DNA of 64,000 nucleotides, taken from positions 807,092 to 871,091 of the forward strand of contig BCKK01000010.1 of the NCBI GenBank assembly GCA_001600615.1. The letters are read 5' to 3'. Source of the DNA: Dioszegia crocea (taxonomy: Eukaryota; Basidiomycota; Tremellomycetes; Tremellales; Bulleribasidiaceae). The notes beneath the pieces are model-generated. The model was not told where the DNA came from, searched no databases, and saw only the letters and a program-made list of their open reading frames with translations. Shown one piece after another: positions 1 through 11,400 of the stretch; the stretch's first letter is position 1, and each line of letters opens with the position of its first letter. Both the position numbers and the translations under genes were made by a program.

Positions 1-1061
1 CCGGAACAATGCCCACTTTGAGCGCATTCCCATCGGCCACCACGCCATTGTATGTCGATACGAGCTCTTCAGCGGCGGCACGGTCTGTATATTCCAGGTC
101 GATCGAGACTAGGTCGGGATTGGAGTTGGGGGTTGGGGAGGGGCGGGCGGAAGTTATTGGGGATGGAGCGAAGGCGGACTGAGGATGAGTACATGGTTTG
201 GGTATAATCAGGATACGGATAAGGGTTATAGATAGGATGGAGAGGATATCAAGTAGGATTGAGCTCTTGACGCGATCGTCCTAATTTCCTGCTCCCGCCT
301 AGCTCCAGATTAGAAATGAACTCACCATAACATCATCCGCCGTCGTACCCGAAGCGAGATTTTCCACCCGAACCCAAATCTTTCCCTGACCCAAGATATT
401 CACAGTCTGCTGCGCCCTCATTTCCGCCTGATTCCTCGCCAAGCGCTCCCTCTCCTTAATCTCACTCAACTCCCGCTTTCTCTGCCTCTCCTTCTCCGCC
501 TGCTCTCCCAATCCCGCAGCTACAATCCCAGACGTAAAGACACTTCTTCCAAATGGTCGTGCCGCGCCTGCACCCTGACCAGGCTGCCGCAAATCAAAGC
601 TTGGATCCTGAACCCCTCCATCAGCCCCACGGGCATTGGTCGGGGGCAAAAGCTCAAACCCGGAGTTAACATTGTGTATAGAAGGAGGAGGAGCGGCACC
701 GTAGCCGTGTAATTGTTTAGGTCCAGAAGGGGTTGTGGGGCCGCCGAGGAGTTCTTGACCCTTTTGAGAGCCGGGTCCATTGGATAATCGAGCCAAGAGT
801 CCGGGAGGCCGACTACCGCCTCTTCCGCCCGATTGACCTGGATCGGAAAGACGATTAGATAGTGATCCGCCGGCTTGGTTGCTTTTGCCCGCGGGGTGTA
901 GGTCGTGTTTCCATGAACCTGGAGCGTCGGGGTTGCCGCGGTGATATGGGGCAGCGCGGGTGTCTCTGGCCTGATGGGATTAGTGGGGGTCTCTGTTACT
1001 GATTGGTTCGGGCTGATTTTTGGACGGGTAGACATACCGCATAGGGCTTTGTCCTCTGCAT
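1..1061 (-). CDS. RRM-domain protein, partial (C-terminus beyond window)
   Basis: Partial gene running off the left edge. Exons 1061-1038, 970-326 and 178-1 join in phase (introns 1037-971 and 325-179). The first exon encodes only MQRTKPYA. Residues 9 to about 200 are low-complexity, Gly/Ser/Pro/Asn-rich, with a charged stretch (KERQRKRELSEIKERER) just before an RNA-recognition motif. That motif starts at KIWVRVENLASGTTADDVM and continues after the second intron with VSIDLEYTDRAAAEELV and YNGVVADGNALKVGIV, the beta2/beta3, helix and beta4 parts of an RRM. The layout (disordered arm, single RRM with YNG..DG..LKV) recalls REF/Aly-type mRNA export adaptors, but that is a family resemblance only. 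It is divergent from the secreted-protein gene downstream, with 0.8 kb between them. Confidence 0.75.
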
Positions 1062-1842
1062 GGTGATGAGGGATGTGTGGCTGGGTGGGGAGTTGAAGGC
1101 TGAGGATGACTAGTGATGAATACAGTCAACAGCTGGCGAAAAGCAGGCAAGCAGGTCTCGGAAAGGTGGAGGGAGCAAATAAGGCAGTGGGGTAAGTTGG
1201 GTGGCGAATTAGTGGCGCCCAGCTATGGACCCGCCCGGCAGGACGCGGGCAAGTATCGCTCCTTGCCGGCTGCAGGGGTGGTTCAGAGATACGATCGGCC
1301 TTTACACATTCACTGAGAATATCAGAAGGTAACAAACTTGGCCAGAACCATGAGGCAGCCATGCAAAGATCACAGTGGTAGAGTCAACAGCAAACTTTGC
1401 CCTGGCTAGTGGTGGTGACAGCTAAGGCGCTGGCACGGCAGTCCCCTAACTGAGGCACGCCCGACACATTGGGTGATGACCTATAGACCCTGTCTTATGA
1501 AGTTAGGTAATTGCAAGTCTGTGCTTTGGATCCTTTTGCATGCGACCCCTCCGCTTGGCATCGAGTCCACGTCCGAAACGCAGATCTAGCCCCTTGTCCC
1601 CTCATGCTTCCTTTCGCATATGTCTCCTTCAGGGAGGTTATCTACCATACATTGGAGTCGTCGTCGCAATACTTTCCACTGATATATAGTCGACCTCTCG
1701 CCCTGTCAGCTCCTGGTTCGCAAGACCGGTCAATCAGCTTAGCGCACTCAGAGACGACACAGTAAGCGTTGTCAATTCCAGTCTGGGTCATTGGGTCATC
1801 ACTGTTGCTGATCAAAAAGCATTATTCATACTTGCAAGCGCC
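1062..1842. other. Intergenic region between divergent genes
   Basis: 781 bp without a supportable gene. The short open frames on both strands here have no recognisable domain. A TATA-like GATATATAG at 1681-1689 lies about 160 bp before the ATG at 1843 and is the only promoter element I would point to. Confidence 0.5.
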
Positions 1843-2433
1843 ATGATCTATCCAGCTGCGATTCTCCTCGCTGTCCTCCCCCTCATCCAAGGTCTACTGA
1901 GTCCCGTTGGCGTCATCGGGCTCGCCGACGACGTGAAGAAGGATCAGTTCCGTACTCGACACGTCAGGATACTCATCAAGGGCGTCAAGCAACCAAAGAA
2001 GAAGAACCCGCCCAAGGGCGAGCCACAGATCGGGTATACAGTCCCTGGTCAGTATGAAACGACAGCTTGGACGCAGGACACGACATTCGAGATCAAGCAG
2101 AAGGATCACAAGGGTAAGAAAGCCATAGATCCACACAAGGAGATTGTACAGTTCGAATTCAAAGCGGGCGAGCAATGGCAATCCGTAAGTCCTTGTTGCT
2201 GGCAGTTGGCTCTGTCTGACGTCGCATAGTGTACTATCCGGATGGATGAGAATCTTCCATGGGCGAATGACGACGCTCAGAATACTGCAACATTCACATT
2301 CCAAGCTGGAGAGGCGTTCGTTTGGCCTTGCGGTGTGGGAAATCAGCCTTGGGTGCAGATGGATTGTCCACCGTCCATGGCCAAGGATGGTACGGTGAAG
2401 GGAGCGGACTGTAGTGGGGCCGGATGGGTCTAG
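1843..2433 (+). CDS. Small secreted protein, unknown function
   Basis: Exons 1843-2184 and 2230-2433 (45-nt intron 2185-2229, GTAAGT...CATAG) give 181 aa. The N-terminus MIYPAAILLAVLPLIQG is a clear signal peptide with no later membrane segment, so secretion is predicted. The mature part is rich in Lys, Asp and Trp. It has a basic KQPKKKNPPKGEP patch near residues 45-57, then a beta-rich half with conserved-looking aromatic and Cys residues (CTIRMDE, FTFQAGEAFVWPCG, VQMDCPP, GADCSGAGWV). Four Cys in the second exon could form disulfides. I do not recognise the family; it may be a cell-wall or extracellular matrix protein, or an effector-like small secreted protein. A TATA-like box lies about 160 bp upstream. 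Confidence 0.75.
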
Positions 2434-2750
2434 TCGGTTGTCAATTTCAGTACTGTATGCCAGAGTCAGTCCCCGCAGATGTACAGTAATCTTGTAAGCG
2501 TGAGGCTCGTCGCGCATCATGCTTGATGGCCTGTCATAAAGGCTCAGCGGTTATATAGGCAAGAGACAGAGCCAAATTTTCTAATCCAAACTCAACGTAA
2601 GGAATTCTATTTCGGTTAGCGGAAGCAAACTTTCGCCACGCAGAAACCTCAATTGCAACACACGACCATACCTCGTTTCTCCCTTTCATCTCACATAGCT
2701 ATAAGCTCCAATCTATACCAAACTCTTACCCACTCTATACAGCCTACAAA
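2434..2750. other. Intergenic region upstream of ERV14
   Basis: 317 bp that must hold the 3' end of the secreted-protein gene and the ERV14 promoter. The last 100 bp are C/T-rich and G-poor on the + strand, as usual for 5' leaders in this window. No other element seen. Confidence 0.4.
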
Positions 2751-3882
2751 ATGGGAGGCGAAGGTGCGTTCTCGCTTTTGATCCGAGCGGACTGGATGAG
2801 TGTGTCAAGAGATATGGGAATTGACAGCTGACCTTTGTGCCCTTCTTGACCCATCGCTACTTCCGCCCTCTCCGAACTTACATCTATATATCAACATACA
2901 ATGATAAATCTATACGTGCTACTTCGACATCATCTGGCCTACGCCTACAGGCTGGTTATTCCTTTTCTCGGTCCTCATGGCCGCGGTGCTATTATTCACC
3001 ATGGTCTTCTTTGTGAGTTGCCTCGGGTTATATCTCTACGGAGGTTTGGTACGATTGGACGGAGTTCTCAGCTATATCTGGAAGCTGTAGGAAATCACAC
3101 GGGCGGGACAATCAGCTACGCATAATGTTGCCCGGACAAATGCTGACTATGCCAGATTATCATGTTCTCTGATCTGGAATGCGGTATGCCCCTTCACTCC
3201 CTTGCAGCTGGGCGTTATTACCTCAGTGCATCTGCTGATATATTCCACAGACTACATCAACCCCATCGACCTATGCAACAAGCTCAACCAAGTAAGTCTG
3301 GCTACGTTGACTATTGTAAAGCTCAATATGGCCGGTCGCTGATGATGACAGTTTGTCCTACCCGAAATGATCGCCCACGCTTTCCTCACTCTGTGCTTCT
3401 TGTTATCTGGACAATGGATTGCGTTCTTATTAAACGCACCATTGGTCGGGTATAACGTCAACAAGTGAGTTGAATATTTTGAAAAGGGGAGGTATTAAGA
3501 GAAGGGCCATGCGCCCAGTGGAAGGGGGAATAATGTGATGAGTGGATCTGGAATGACAAGAGTGGATTTGAGGCGCGGTACCACTGGTCGTGATGTTAAG
3601 GAAGAGGAGCAGGTCTGGTTCGGAAATGGCTTCTCAATCACGTACTCTCATCCTCTATAAATTCATTGCTGACCCCGCAGGATCATGTCCAAAAACCACA
3701 TGTACGACGCGACGGAGATTTTCCGAACGTTATCAGGACACAAGAAGGAGAGCTTCATCAAGCTTGGTTTCTACCTGATTTCATTCTTCTACTACCTGTA
3801 CCGGTGAGTAATTTGACTCAGAGGCGAATGGGAGCTTGTGCTGATGTCAATTAGTATGATCCTGGCTCTTATCTCTGGTTAG
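2751..3882 (+). CDS. ERV14: ERV14/cornichon ER cargo receptor
   Basis: Seven exons (2751-2763, 2951-3012, 3156-3183, 3251-3291, 3352-3464, 3681-3803, 3855-3882) splice in phase to 135 aa, the normal size of this family. The start [20 protein letters not shown] and the motifs [38 protein letters not shown] and [10 protein letters not shown] are the cornichon signature. Three hydrophobic segments are visible (about residues 6-26, 52-75 and 115-133). Erv14 sits in COPII vesicles and loads transmembrane cargo at the ER. Six introns in 408 coding bases and a 13-nt first exon make this a very intron-dense small gene. Confidence 0.93.
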
Positions 3883-4604
3883 TCTATCTGCTGTGGTATT
3901 GCCTGAGTAAGAGCTGATCCTATCAGCAGACGAGTGATTGGTCTAGACAAGTCCGGTTTAGAAGGAAGTAACGAAGGAGCGGGTCGGGGTGTTGCGGCTG
4001 GAAGACGCTGGAAGAGGCGGTGACAGAGACGAAGCATGTGACCCGAAACTCTTGCAAATAATGACCTCATATATAGAAGTACACGCTGTTGGTCCTTGCA
4101 CATCCGCCCATGTCATCTGTCCTAAAAGTCTGAAGTCTTCGATCTGTAGATCCTGTCCTCATCTCCGCCCATACCTACCGCGTGTCACCATATGAGACAT
4201 CCCCCTCTCCTTAGTGCGGTATATTGCCCACATTCCTCCGCCCGGCAAGCCCCGGTTTACGTTACTTTCTCCCAACTCAGGAACGGCCCCCTCTTTCCCC
4301 CCCTTAGCTTGGGATCTTCCGCCTGTCTTACACATCTATACATTCATCTATCTCCTATCTCGCATCCATCTCCTTCGTCCTGGATACGCAGTATCAGAGA
4401 CTATCGCCTGTCGAGGACCAACCTGCGCAAAGAACAAAACGTGCCCATCGAGAAATTACCTCCGAAGTAAACAATCAAATCGTTGTTGCTCGGCTCAACA
4501 TCCTGCCGCCGGTGATTACTATCAACCGATATTGATCATCACTAGAACCGCATTCATTGCTCTGATCGTCTCGACGTATACGCCAAGTCTGAGGCTCTGC
4601 GAAG
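3883..4604. other. TUP1 promoter and 5' leader region
   Basis: 722 bp between ERV14 and TUP1. The distal part from about 4200 is C-rich and pyrimidine-biased (a long stretch low in G), typical of leader or promoter sequence here. Open frames in it are not supported by any domain. Confidence 0.4.
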
Positions 4605-7600
4605 ATGCAGCCGCCAATTTACAACGTGAGTACGATGTCACGCGTCTTGGTAGGGTTTAAAAGGCGACCTGGTGCCTTCAGTCGTTTGGCACAATTCTAA
4701 TGAGTATTTTTGGGCAGTGGCAGTCTGTCCGCTGGACTATATGAGATGAGCGGGTTGTGCCTGGAGGGCTTGGAAAGCAACAATCGCCCGTGTCAGCCGG
4801 ATTACAATAGCCGAGAGATTGTTGACGCTTCGCGATTTCCCCAATCTCCCTATCTATCCTCCTTTGTCATCCCAGATTCAGTCCTCTGATCGATTACGCG
4901 CAGCCTTAGAACCTTTTGCTGACCCTCCAGCATCATCGCCTGCCGCCAGCAGCAGCGCCGATCCCTTCGGTATTAGCGGGTCCAGGTGCCGGAGGGGGAA
5001 ATACGCGTCTTTTGGAATTACTCGAGGCTGTCAAGACGGAGTTTGAGTCTGCGGGTGCGGAAGGTGGGCAGTGGAGAGTGCAGAGGGATGAATATGAGGG
5101 GAAGAGTGAGTTTTGGGTTTGAAATGGGTTTGGGTATGGGTCGGAGGGTGAAGTCGGTGAGGTGATGAAGGAAGTGAAGGGAGTTGCAGTCGCTCTGATC
5201 ATCCCTTCGGTGCAAGATCCAGACTGCCTGAAGGAAATCTGCTTCTCGCCCAAATATCTATACAGTAATCACCCTGGTCACCTGCTGACACCTCAGTCCA
5301 ACAACAAATCAGCGAACTAGGATTAATCAGACAATCACTCTACGAGCTCGAAACCACACACAACAAGATCCGACAAGAGTAAGCTTTACCCATTATTGCC
5401 AATAACAGATTCTGACATATAGTTACGAAGCGGAGATTGCACGTTTGCGTCGAGAGAATGAAACCTTGCGCGCTAAAGACCCGTCAGCCAGTGAGAATGG
5501 AGCTGCGGCTGGTGGTGGTGGTGCTACGCCCGGCGCAGGTACAGCGAGCGAGAGAGCAACGAGGGATTTGGACTTACCGCCAAAGGGCCCTGCGCCGCAG
5601 TTGCCTATGCCGGAAGGTGTCAGAGAGGGGATGCCGACTGGTTTGCCGGGACCGCCGTTGAATGGTCAGGCTGGAGGTATTGGGGGATTGGGGTTGGAGA
5701 GTGGTGATGGTGAGTTTGGCTTTGCTGGTTAGGCTCGAGCACGAGATCAAATGGGAGAGAAGTCGGACTGGAGGTCGGAGTAAGAAGGATCTTAAATTGA
5801 GGAGTTGAAAGAGGACTCATCTTTGAGAGGAAGTCTGCGGATTTTGCACAGTGGAACTGATTATCGACTGGGAGGAAAGATCATCGGGACATGCCATTCC
5901 GAAACGTGGAGGGCCAAATCACGTCATACCTAGAGTTCTTTGCTGACCCTTTCAGGCCGCTCGCCCTATCCCGGCCAACCACATCCCCACCGCCCCACCT
6001 CCGTCCCCGCCGGTTCTGAGCGTAAGGGCGCAGATCGGGAACGTGACCGAGACCCACGGGACAACCGATCCGAGCATCATCGTCAATCCGAGCATCACAC
6101 ACCTACACTCGGACCGGGACCTGCTATCCGAGACCGCGAGCGTGATTCTCATCGACCATCGTTACCCCCTATGTCAACTACGACTCCTGGTCCTGGAGCC
6201 TCGTCCGGCGTCGGCGCTGGGAATGGCGCTGTGGTCCAGGCTTCACCACCTGTATTACTCTCTGATCTGGATCCTGATAATGTATCCCGAGAATTGAAGA
6301 AGGAGGGATCGGATTGGTTTGCAGTTTGGAGTAGTCAGAGTAAGAAGATTTTGGATGTGGGGTTGGTCCATACGTTGAACCATGAAACGTGAGTTCTTTA
6401 CCCTTGAGATTGGAGCTGATGATAGTGTGGTGTGCTGTGTGAAATTCTCGAATGATGGGAAATTCTTGGCGACGGGTTGTAATCGTACTGCCCAGATATA
6501 CGACGTTAAGACGGGTGGAAAAGTTTGGTAGGTCTTCGACTGCTTTACAGGGGATTTGGGCTGACTTCAAGTGTGTTGCTCGATGACCAAACGACTCGAT
6601 CGGGCGATTTGTACATCCGAAGTATCTGTTTCTCGCCCGATGGCAAGTTTTTGGCTACGGGAGCAGAGGATCGACAAATCAGGGTTAGTCTAAGGCCATC
6701 TTCACGTTTGAGGTTTATCATCTATCTTTCGTCGCTCAGGACAGCACCACCATCCGTTTCTTCTCTACGCCAATCCATTTAGCACTCGCTGACTCTGCAG
6801 ATCTGGGACATCAAGGCCAAGCGCATCCGCCACCTACTCCAAGGCCACATGCAAGAAATCTACTCGTTAGATTTCTCGCGAGACGGCAAGTCACTCGTTT
6901 CGGGCAGTGGCGATAAGTCTGCTCGGATCTGGGATGTCGAAACTGGCCGCTGTATATTCGATCTCAAGATTGAGGACTTTATACATAATGAGCATGGGCC
7001 GATTGATGCGGGTATTACCAGTGTTGCTTGTGAGTTTGGTCCTTGGTCCAAGTAGGGGTCCAGGCTGATGAGATAGTATCGCCCGATGGGAAACTCGTCG
7101 CTGCTGGGAGTTTGGACACTATGGTCCGGGTTTGGAATGTGGCTACTGGTCAGCAGGTTGAGCGTCTCAAGGGGCACAAGGATTCGGTGTACAGGTGAGC
7201 TAGGTGATACAGATTGTACAGATCCGAGCTGACTGTACAGCGTCGCCTTCTCGCCTGATGGCAAATCTCTCGTTTCTGGCTCTCTTGATCGGACTTTGCG
7301 GGTCTGGGACCTGACCCAGACCAAACGGGCAGTCGAGTCTCAGCCATCCGGGAGTAAAGATGTCGAGAAGGGGTTGGGAACGTGTCAGAGTACTTTGAAC
7401 GGACACAAGGTCAGTCTTAGCTATTCGCACGTAAGGATTTCGCTGACAGATCAGGACTACGTCCTCTCCGTTGCCATCTCGCCTGATGGACAATGGGTCG
7501 TTTCCGGCTCAAAAGACCGCTCGATCCAATTCTGGAATATCGCCACTGGTCAAGCTCAGTTCATGCTCCAGGGCCACAAGAACTCGGTGATTAGTATAGA

Positions 7601-7682
7601 CCTGGCGCGGAGTGGGAATTACCTGGCGAGTGGGAGTGGGGATTGTATGGCGAGGATATGGAGGTATGATGCTTCGGCCTAG
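4605..7682 (+). CDS. TUP1: TUP1 general transcriptional corepressor (WD40)
   Basis: Eleven exons: 4605-4625, 4931-5105, 5297-5378, 5423-5709, 5956-6388, 6426-6527, 6572-6683, 6801-7029, 7077-7194, 7241-7409, 7455-7682. All phases close, giving 651 aa. Residues 1-115 hold the Tup1 N-terminal tetramerisation and Ssn6-binding helix ([15 protein letters not shown], then [18 protein letters not shown] and [12 protein letters not shown]). Residues about 120-310 are a Gly/Pro/Ser/Arg-rich linker. From about residue 325 come the propeller repeats ([60 protein letters not shown] and so on to the C-terminus), about seven WD40 blades. Tup1-Ssn6 represses many gene sets when tethered by DNA-binding proteins. 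The start was chosen because MQPPIYN joins the conserved helix in frame. Confidence 0.92.
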
Positions 7683-8480
7683 GTCTGGGTGCGGGTGGGG
7701 GGGTGTATGAAGTGGGACATGTGGGGATTTTTATGGGTAGATAAAGCGCTTAGAACAATGCACGATGAATACTGTTGAGGCTTTGTCGGGGTGTGGTAGG
7801 AATCAGTCTGCCCTATCATAGGATCCAGACAGGGATACCCCTCTCAAACCTTGACTGAGCGGGTCAGGCACGGTTCAAAGAACGCTCGTGCCTCTTTCCA
7901 TTCCTCATCCACTTCACCCCTCCCATCCCATTCAATACATACATCCACATCTATTCACATTTCCGGGGCCTGGTTCCTGTCCCCCTTTCCCCCTTTCCCC
8001 CACTCGCGCAGAGTGCTTCCGCAGCGTCTACTACACACTCTCTCTTGGCTTTAACCCATCAGAGGCGGCATCAACAACATCTCCGAACTCGGACATCCCT
8101 CCTTTGGCGCGTGTACATACATGTCGAGCTCAAGCATAAGTGTTGACCTGGTATTGTGAGTCTCTGGTATATGCACTGCCGAAGAGCCAGTGGAGTATTA
8201 AGCTGCACCTTATCTCAATCGCATCTGAATTTGAGCTGAAGTAAACACAGCTTCTCATTTCTTCCAGATCCACTCCTGCGTACTATCCTTCGGTCCCACA
8301 ATTACCTTTCGCTCAGCTCCCTCTAGTAGTATCTGTGCTACCTCAACTCTTCTTCATCACTACATCACACAATACACCTTGCAATAATTCCCCTCCCCAG
8401 CAACGAGCTCGACCTCATTGGATCCGGTCGCGCCGTCTATCCTTTCGCAAGGCGTGCGACTTGAGCGGTAGCTGCTCGAC
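7683..8480. other. Intergenic region between TUP1 and CDC25
   Basis: About 800 bp. The right half (from 7880) is C/T-rich and looks like the promoter or leader of the RasGEF gene. Nothing else recognised. Confidence 0.4.
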
Positions 8481-11400
8481 ATGGCGGACAACAACCAGGC
8501 GGATGATAACATCGCCGGACCATCCAGTGGTGTACGTCAAGTCCCGGTAGCTCCCAGTCGACTCAGCGCTGAGGGCGACGCGTCTCGTTCTGAGAGTCCG
8601 AGCGATGCCATCTCTCGTTCTCTAGAGCGGATGCACGCCCTAGCTGTCTCTGATCCAGCTGCTCAGTCACACGCTACTGGGAATGAGGGCTCGGACGACG
8701 GAAGCTACTCCGAAGAGCATGTCTCTGCTGGCGAAGGGGCCGGGAGCGAGGTGCAAGGGCAATTCCTCGTTCGTGCCCTGTTTGATTTCGAGGCGTCCAA
8801 TGTATCCGCTCTGTCATTCAAGGCGGGTGATGTGATTGATGTGGTCACGATGCTGGATTCTGGATGGTGGGACGGGATGTTAGGCAATGCTCGAGGGTGG
8901 TTTCCGAGCAATTATGTGGTGGTGCTGGATCAGGATGTGCAGGATGAACTGGAAAGGCGGCGATTTGGCGTTGTTGCGGATGATGAGGTCAAGGGTGATG
9001 GTGTAGCCGAGGAAGAGGTTGCGGTGCGAAGCGCTCTGAATAGAAGGACAATTTTGGCTGAGGAGGCTCTAGGGATAGACGATGCTTTAGGAGGGGATTG
9101 GGGAGGGGAGGATGACGATCTGGAAGCGCTGGCTAGAAGTATGGGTGTAGGGGCGGAGGGTCGGGAGGAGGAGCCAAGGGAAGGCGGCGATGAGTTCATG
9201 CTTGCGGCGAGACGCCAAAGGGCACGGGCGGATACGATCGACTCGACCTCATCCTTTTCCCCAATTAAGAAGGCCGGACCCTCACATCAGCGCCAACTCA
9301 GCGATCCTCGGACCTATGTCGACACTGCGCGGGATACTGGGCGGGAATCTCGGGCAGCAGCGATTGATGAGGAGGAGGAAGAGGAGGAGTTCGGAGTAGG
9401 GCTTTTGCGTGGTGCAGAGTCCAGGCGGAGAGAAAGAGAGGGTACGGCAGGGACAATCAGAGGGACTGAAGCTGGTTATGCGACCCCTTTGGCTGGTCGT
9501 AGAGTCCAGGGCCAGGAGACACCGAGACCTGCAGTGCGCAGAGATAGTGCCGAGGCGAGTGCTGGGAGTGGGAGTGGGGAAGGGGACGATGATGCCTGGA
9601 TACCAAGTCTCACCCCGGATGGACAGGTGAGTTGGAAATCTCTTCATTTAGGTCCAATAGCTGATTGGTCAGGTATACTACCATAATACCCACACTGGCG
9701 AAGATTCTTGGGATCTACCCGTCCCTGCACCAGATGAAGACGACATGTACGAGGACGAATCTACCGACTATTTCCCTATTCCCGCCTCTCGTCCTGCATC
9801 CTCCAACTATGACGCATCCACCCCAGATCCAGGCGGGGGCGGATTCCGAGCACCACCCAAAACGAATAAAGATATCCCCCATCCTTGGATCAGCCGACTA
9901 AGCGATGATGGCCTACAATGGTTCTACGTCAATCGCCTTACGGGACAAGAATCTTTCGATTTCCCAACTGTTGAAGTCGTCCGGAGGGAGAGTGACGCGA
10001 TGGGTATGTCGGAAGAGACGGCTGGGGATAGGGCAGGCAATGTTCCTCCTCCTGCATCGAGATCTGCTGCAGCTGCCGAGGCTCTCATACGGAAGAAGGC
10101 GTCTGCCGAGGCTAGGGCAAAGTCTTTGGCGGATTGGGAACGGCGCTCCAGACACACCCTTGAGATCGCTCTTCGGCCTGCTGAGCGTTCATCACTCGGA
10201 ATCATGCTCGAAATCATCAACGATACTCTACGCGAGGTATTCGAAGCTGCCGTAGCTGGTTCAGCCGCCGAGGAGGAGATGTCCCGCGCGTCAGATCTCA
10301 ACTCTGAGACGGGTCGAATTGCCGCTCTTGCGCGTGAAGACTCGGCAGTCGAAATGCTAAGATCATCCCACCGTGATCTCCTTTCTGCCATTAGCGATCT
10401 TCTTCGGGCATACGGATACGTCGGACCTCTCGATCGACTCGAGGACATGCCACGGCCGGCATGGACGGGCGATATGACGCTTATTGGGAGCATTGGGGTG
10501 TTTTCGGCGAACGTCCATGCGGCACTTCGGTCGAAGCGGGTGGCAGAGAGTGGGTTGTCGGTATGGCAGGAAGTCATGCGGAGTGGGAGTAAACTCAGGG
10601 ATGTCATTACGGACTTCCCTGATGTTGCTACGGACGGAGCGGTGACTGCTCGGCCACTTTGGGGCTGGATGGGTGTTGAAGGGCCAATAGGGGGTTTGCA
10701 TGGGGGTAGATGGGGATTTGGAGTAGAGGGAAACGGGCGGAAAGGGTTGGATGGGGATTTGGTAGCTGCTGCAGAGCAGATCAAGGAGGAGTTTGATGCT
10801 GCTCTCAAGGCACCTGTGTCGGAAGCGGGCGGCCTAGGGATGCTGCGGATAGCAGAGAGGTTCAAGGCGTCTGTCGAGGGAGTAGATCTGGCTGGGTGTA
10901 TCGATGTGGATGGACAGGCGGACGATGGGGCTGTGGAGGAGAATGACGTCTCGAGGAAATATGACGATTTGGTCCGGCAAGCTCGATCAGGTCTGGCAGA
11001 TCTCGATAGGGCCGTCCGCAATATCGACCTACACTCGTCCGCTTACTACCTCGCCCTTACCCACGGATCCCTCACTCCCTCTACAGACGCCACTGCCGCT
11101 CTCACCTCCCTCGGCGCCGCATTAGCTACTTCGGCTCGGAGCCTATCCAACCTGCTCATTGTCGCTTCGGAGCAGAAGGGCATGATAAAATCTACAAGCG
11201 CCAAGGGGCGGATCGGATTTAGGTCACCTCGGTATAATCAGCTCGTGATCGAGATGGGCAACACTCGACATCGTCCGCCGTCAATCGTCTCGACCCACTC
11301 GAGACGATCTAGGGCTTCCGGATCTTCAGCCATTGAGGCTAAACGGAGTAAAGCTCGTGGGTTGGAGGATGATTTCCAAGAATCGGAAGAGCGGTTGGAG

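Noticed and set aside
9924..11021. Long minus-strand open frame (365 codons) inside CDC25
   Set aside because: It mirrors the coding frame of exon 2 of the RasGEF gene; Ser/Arg-rich, no domain, no own promoter. Shadow frame.
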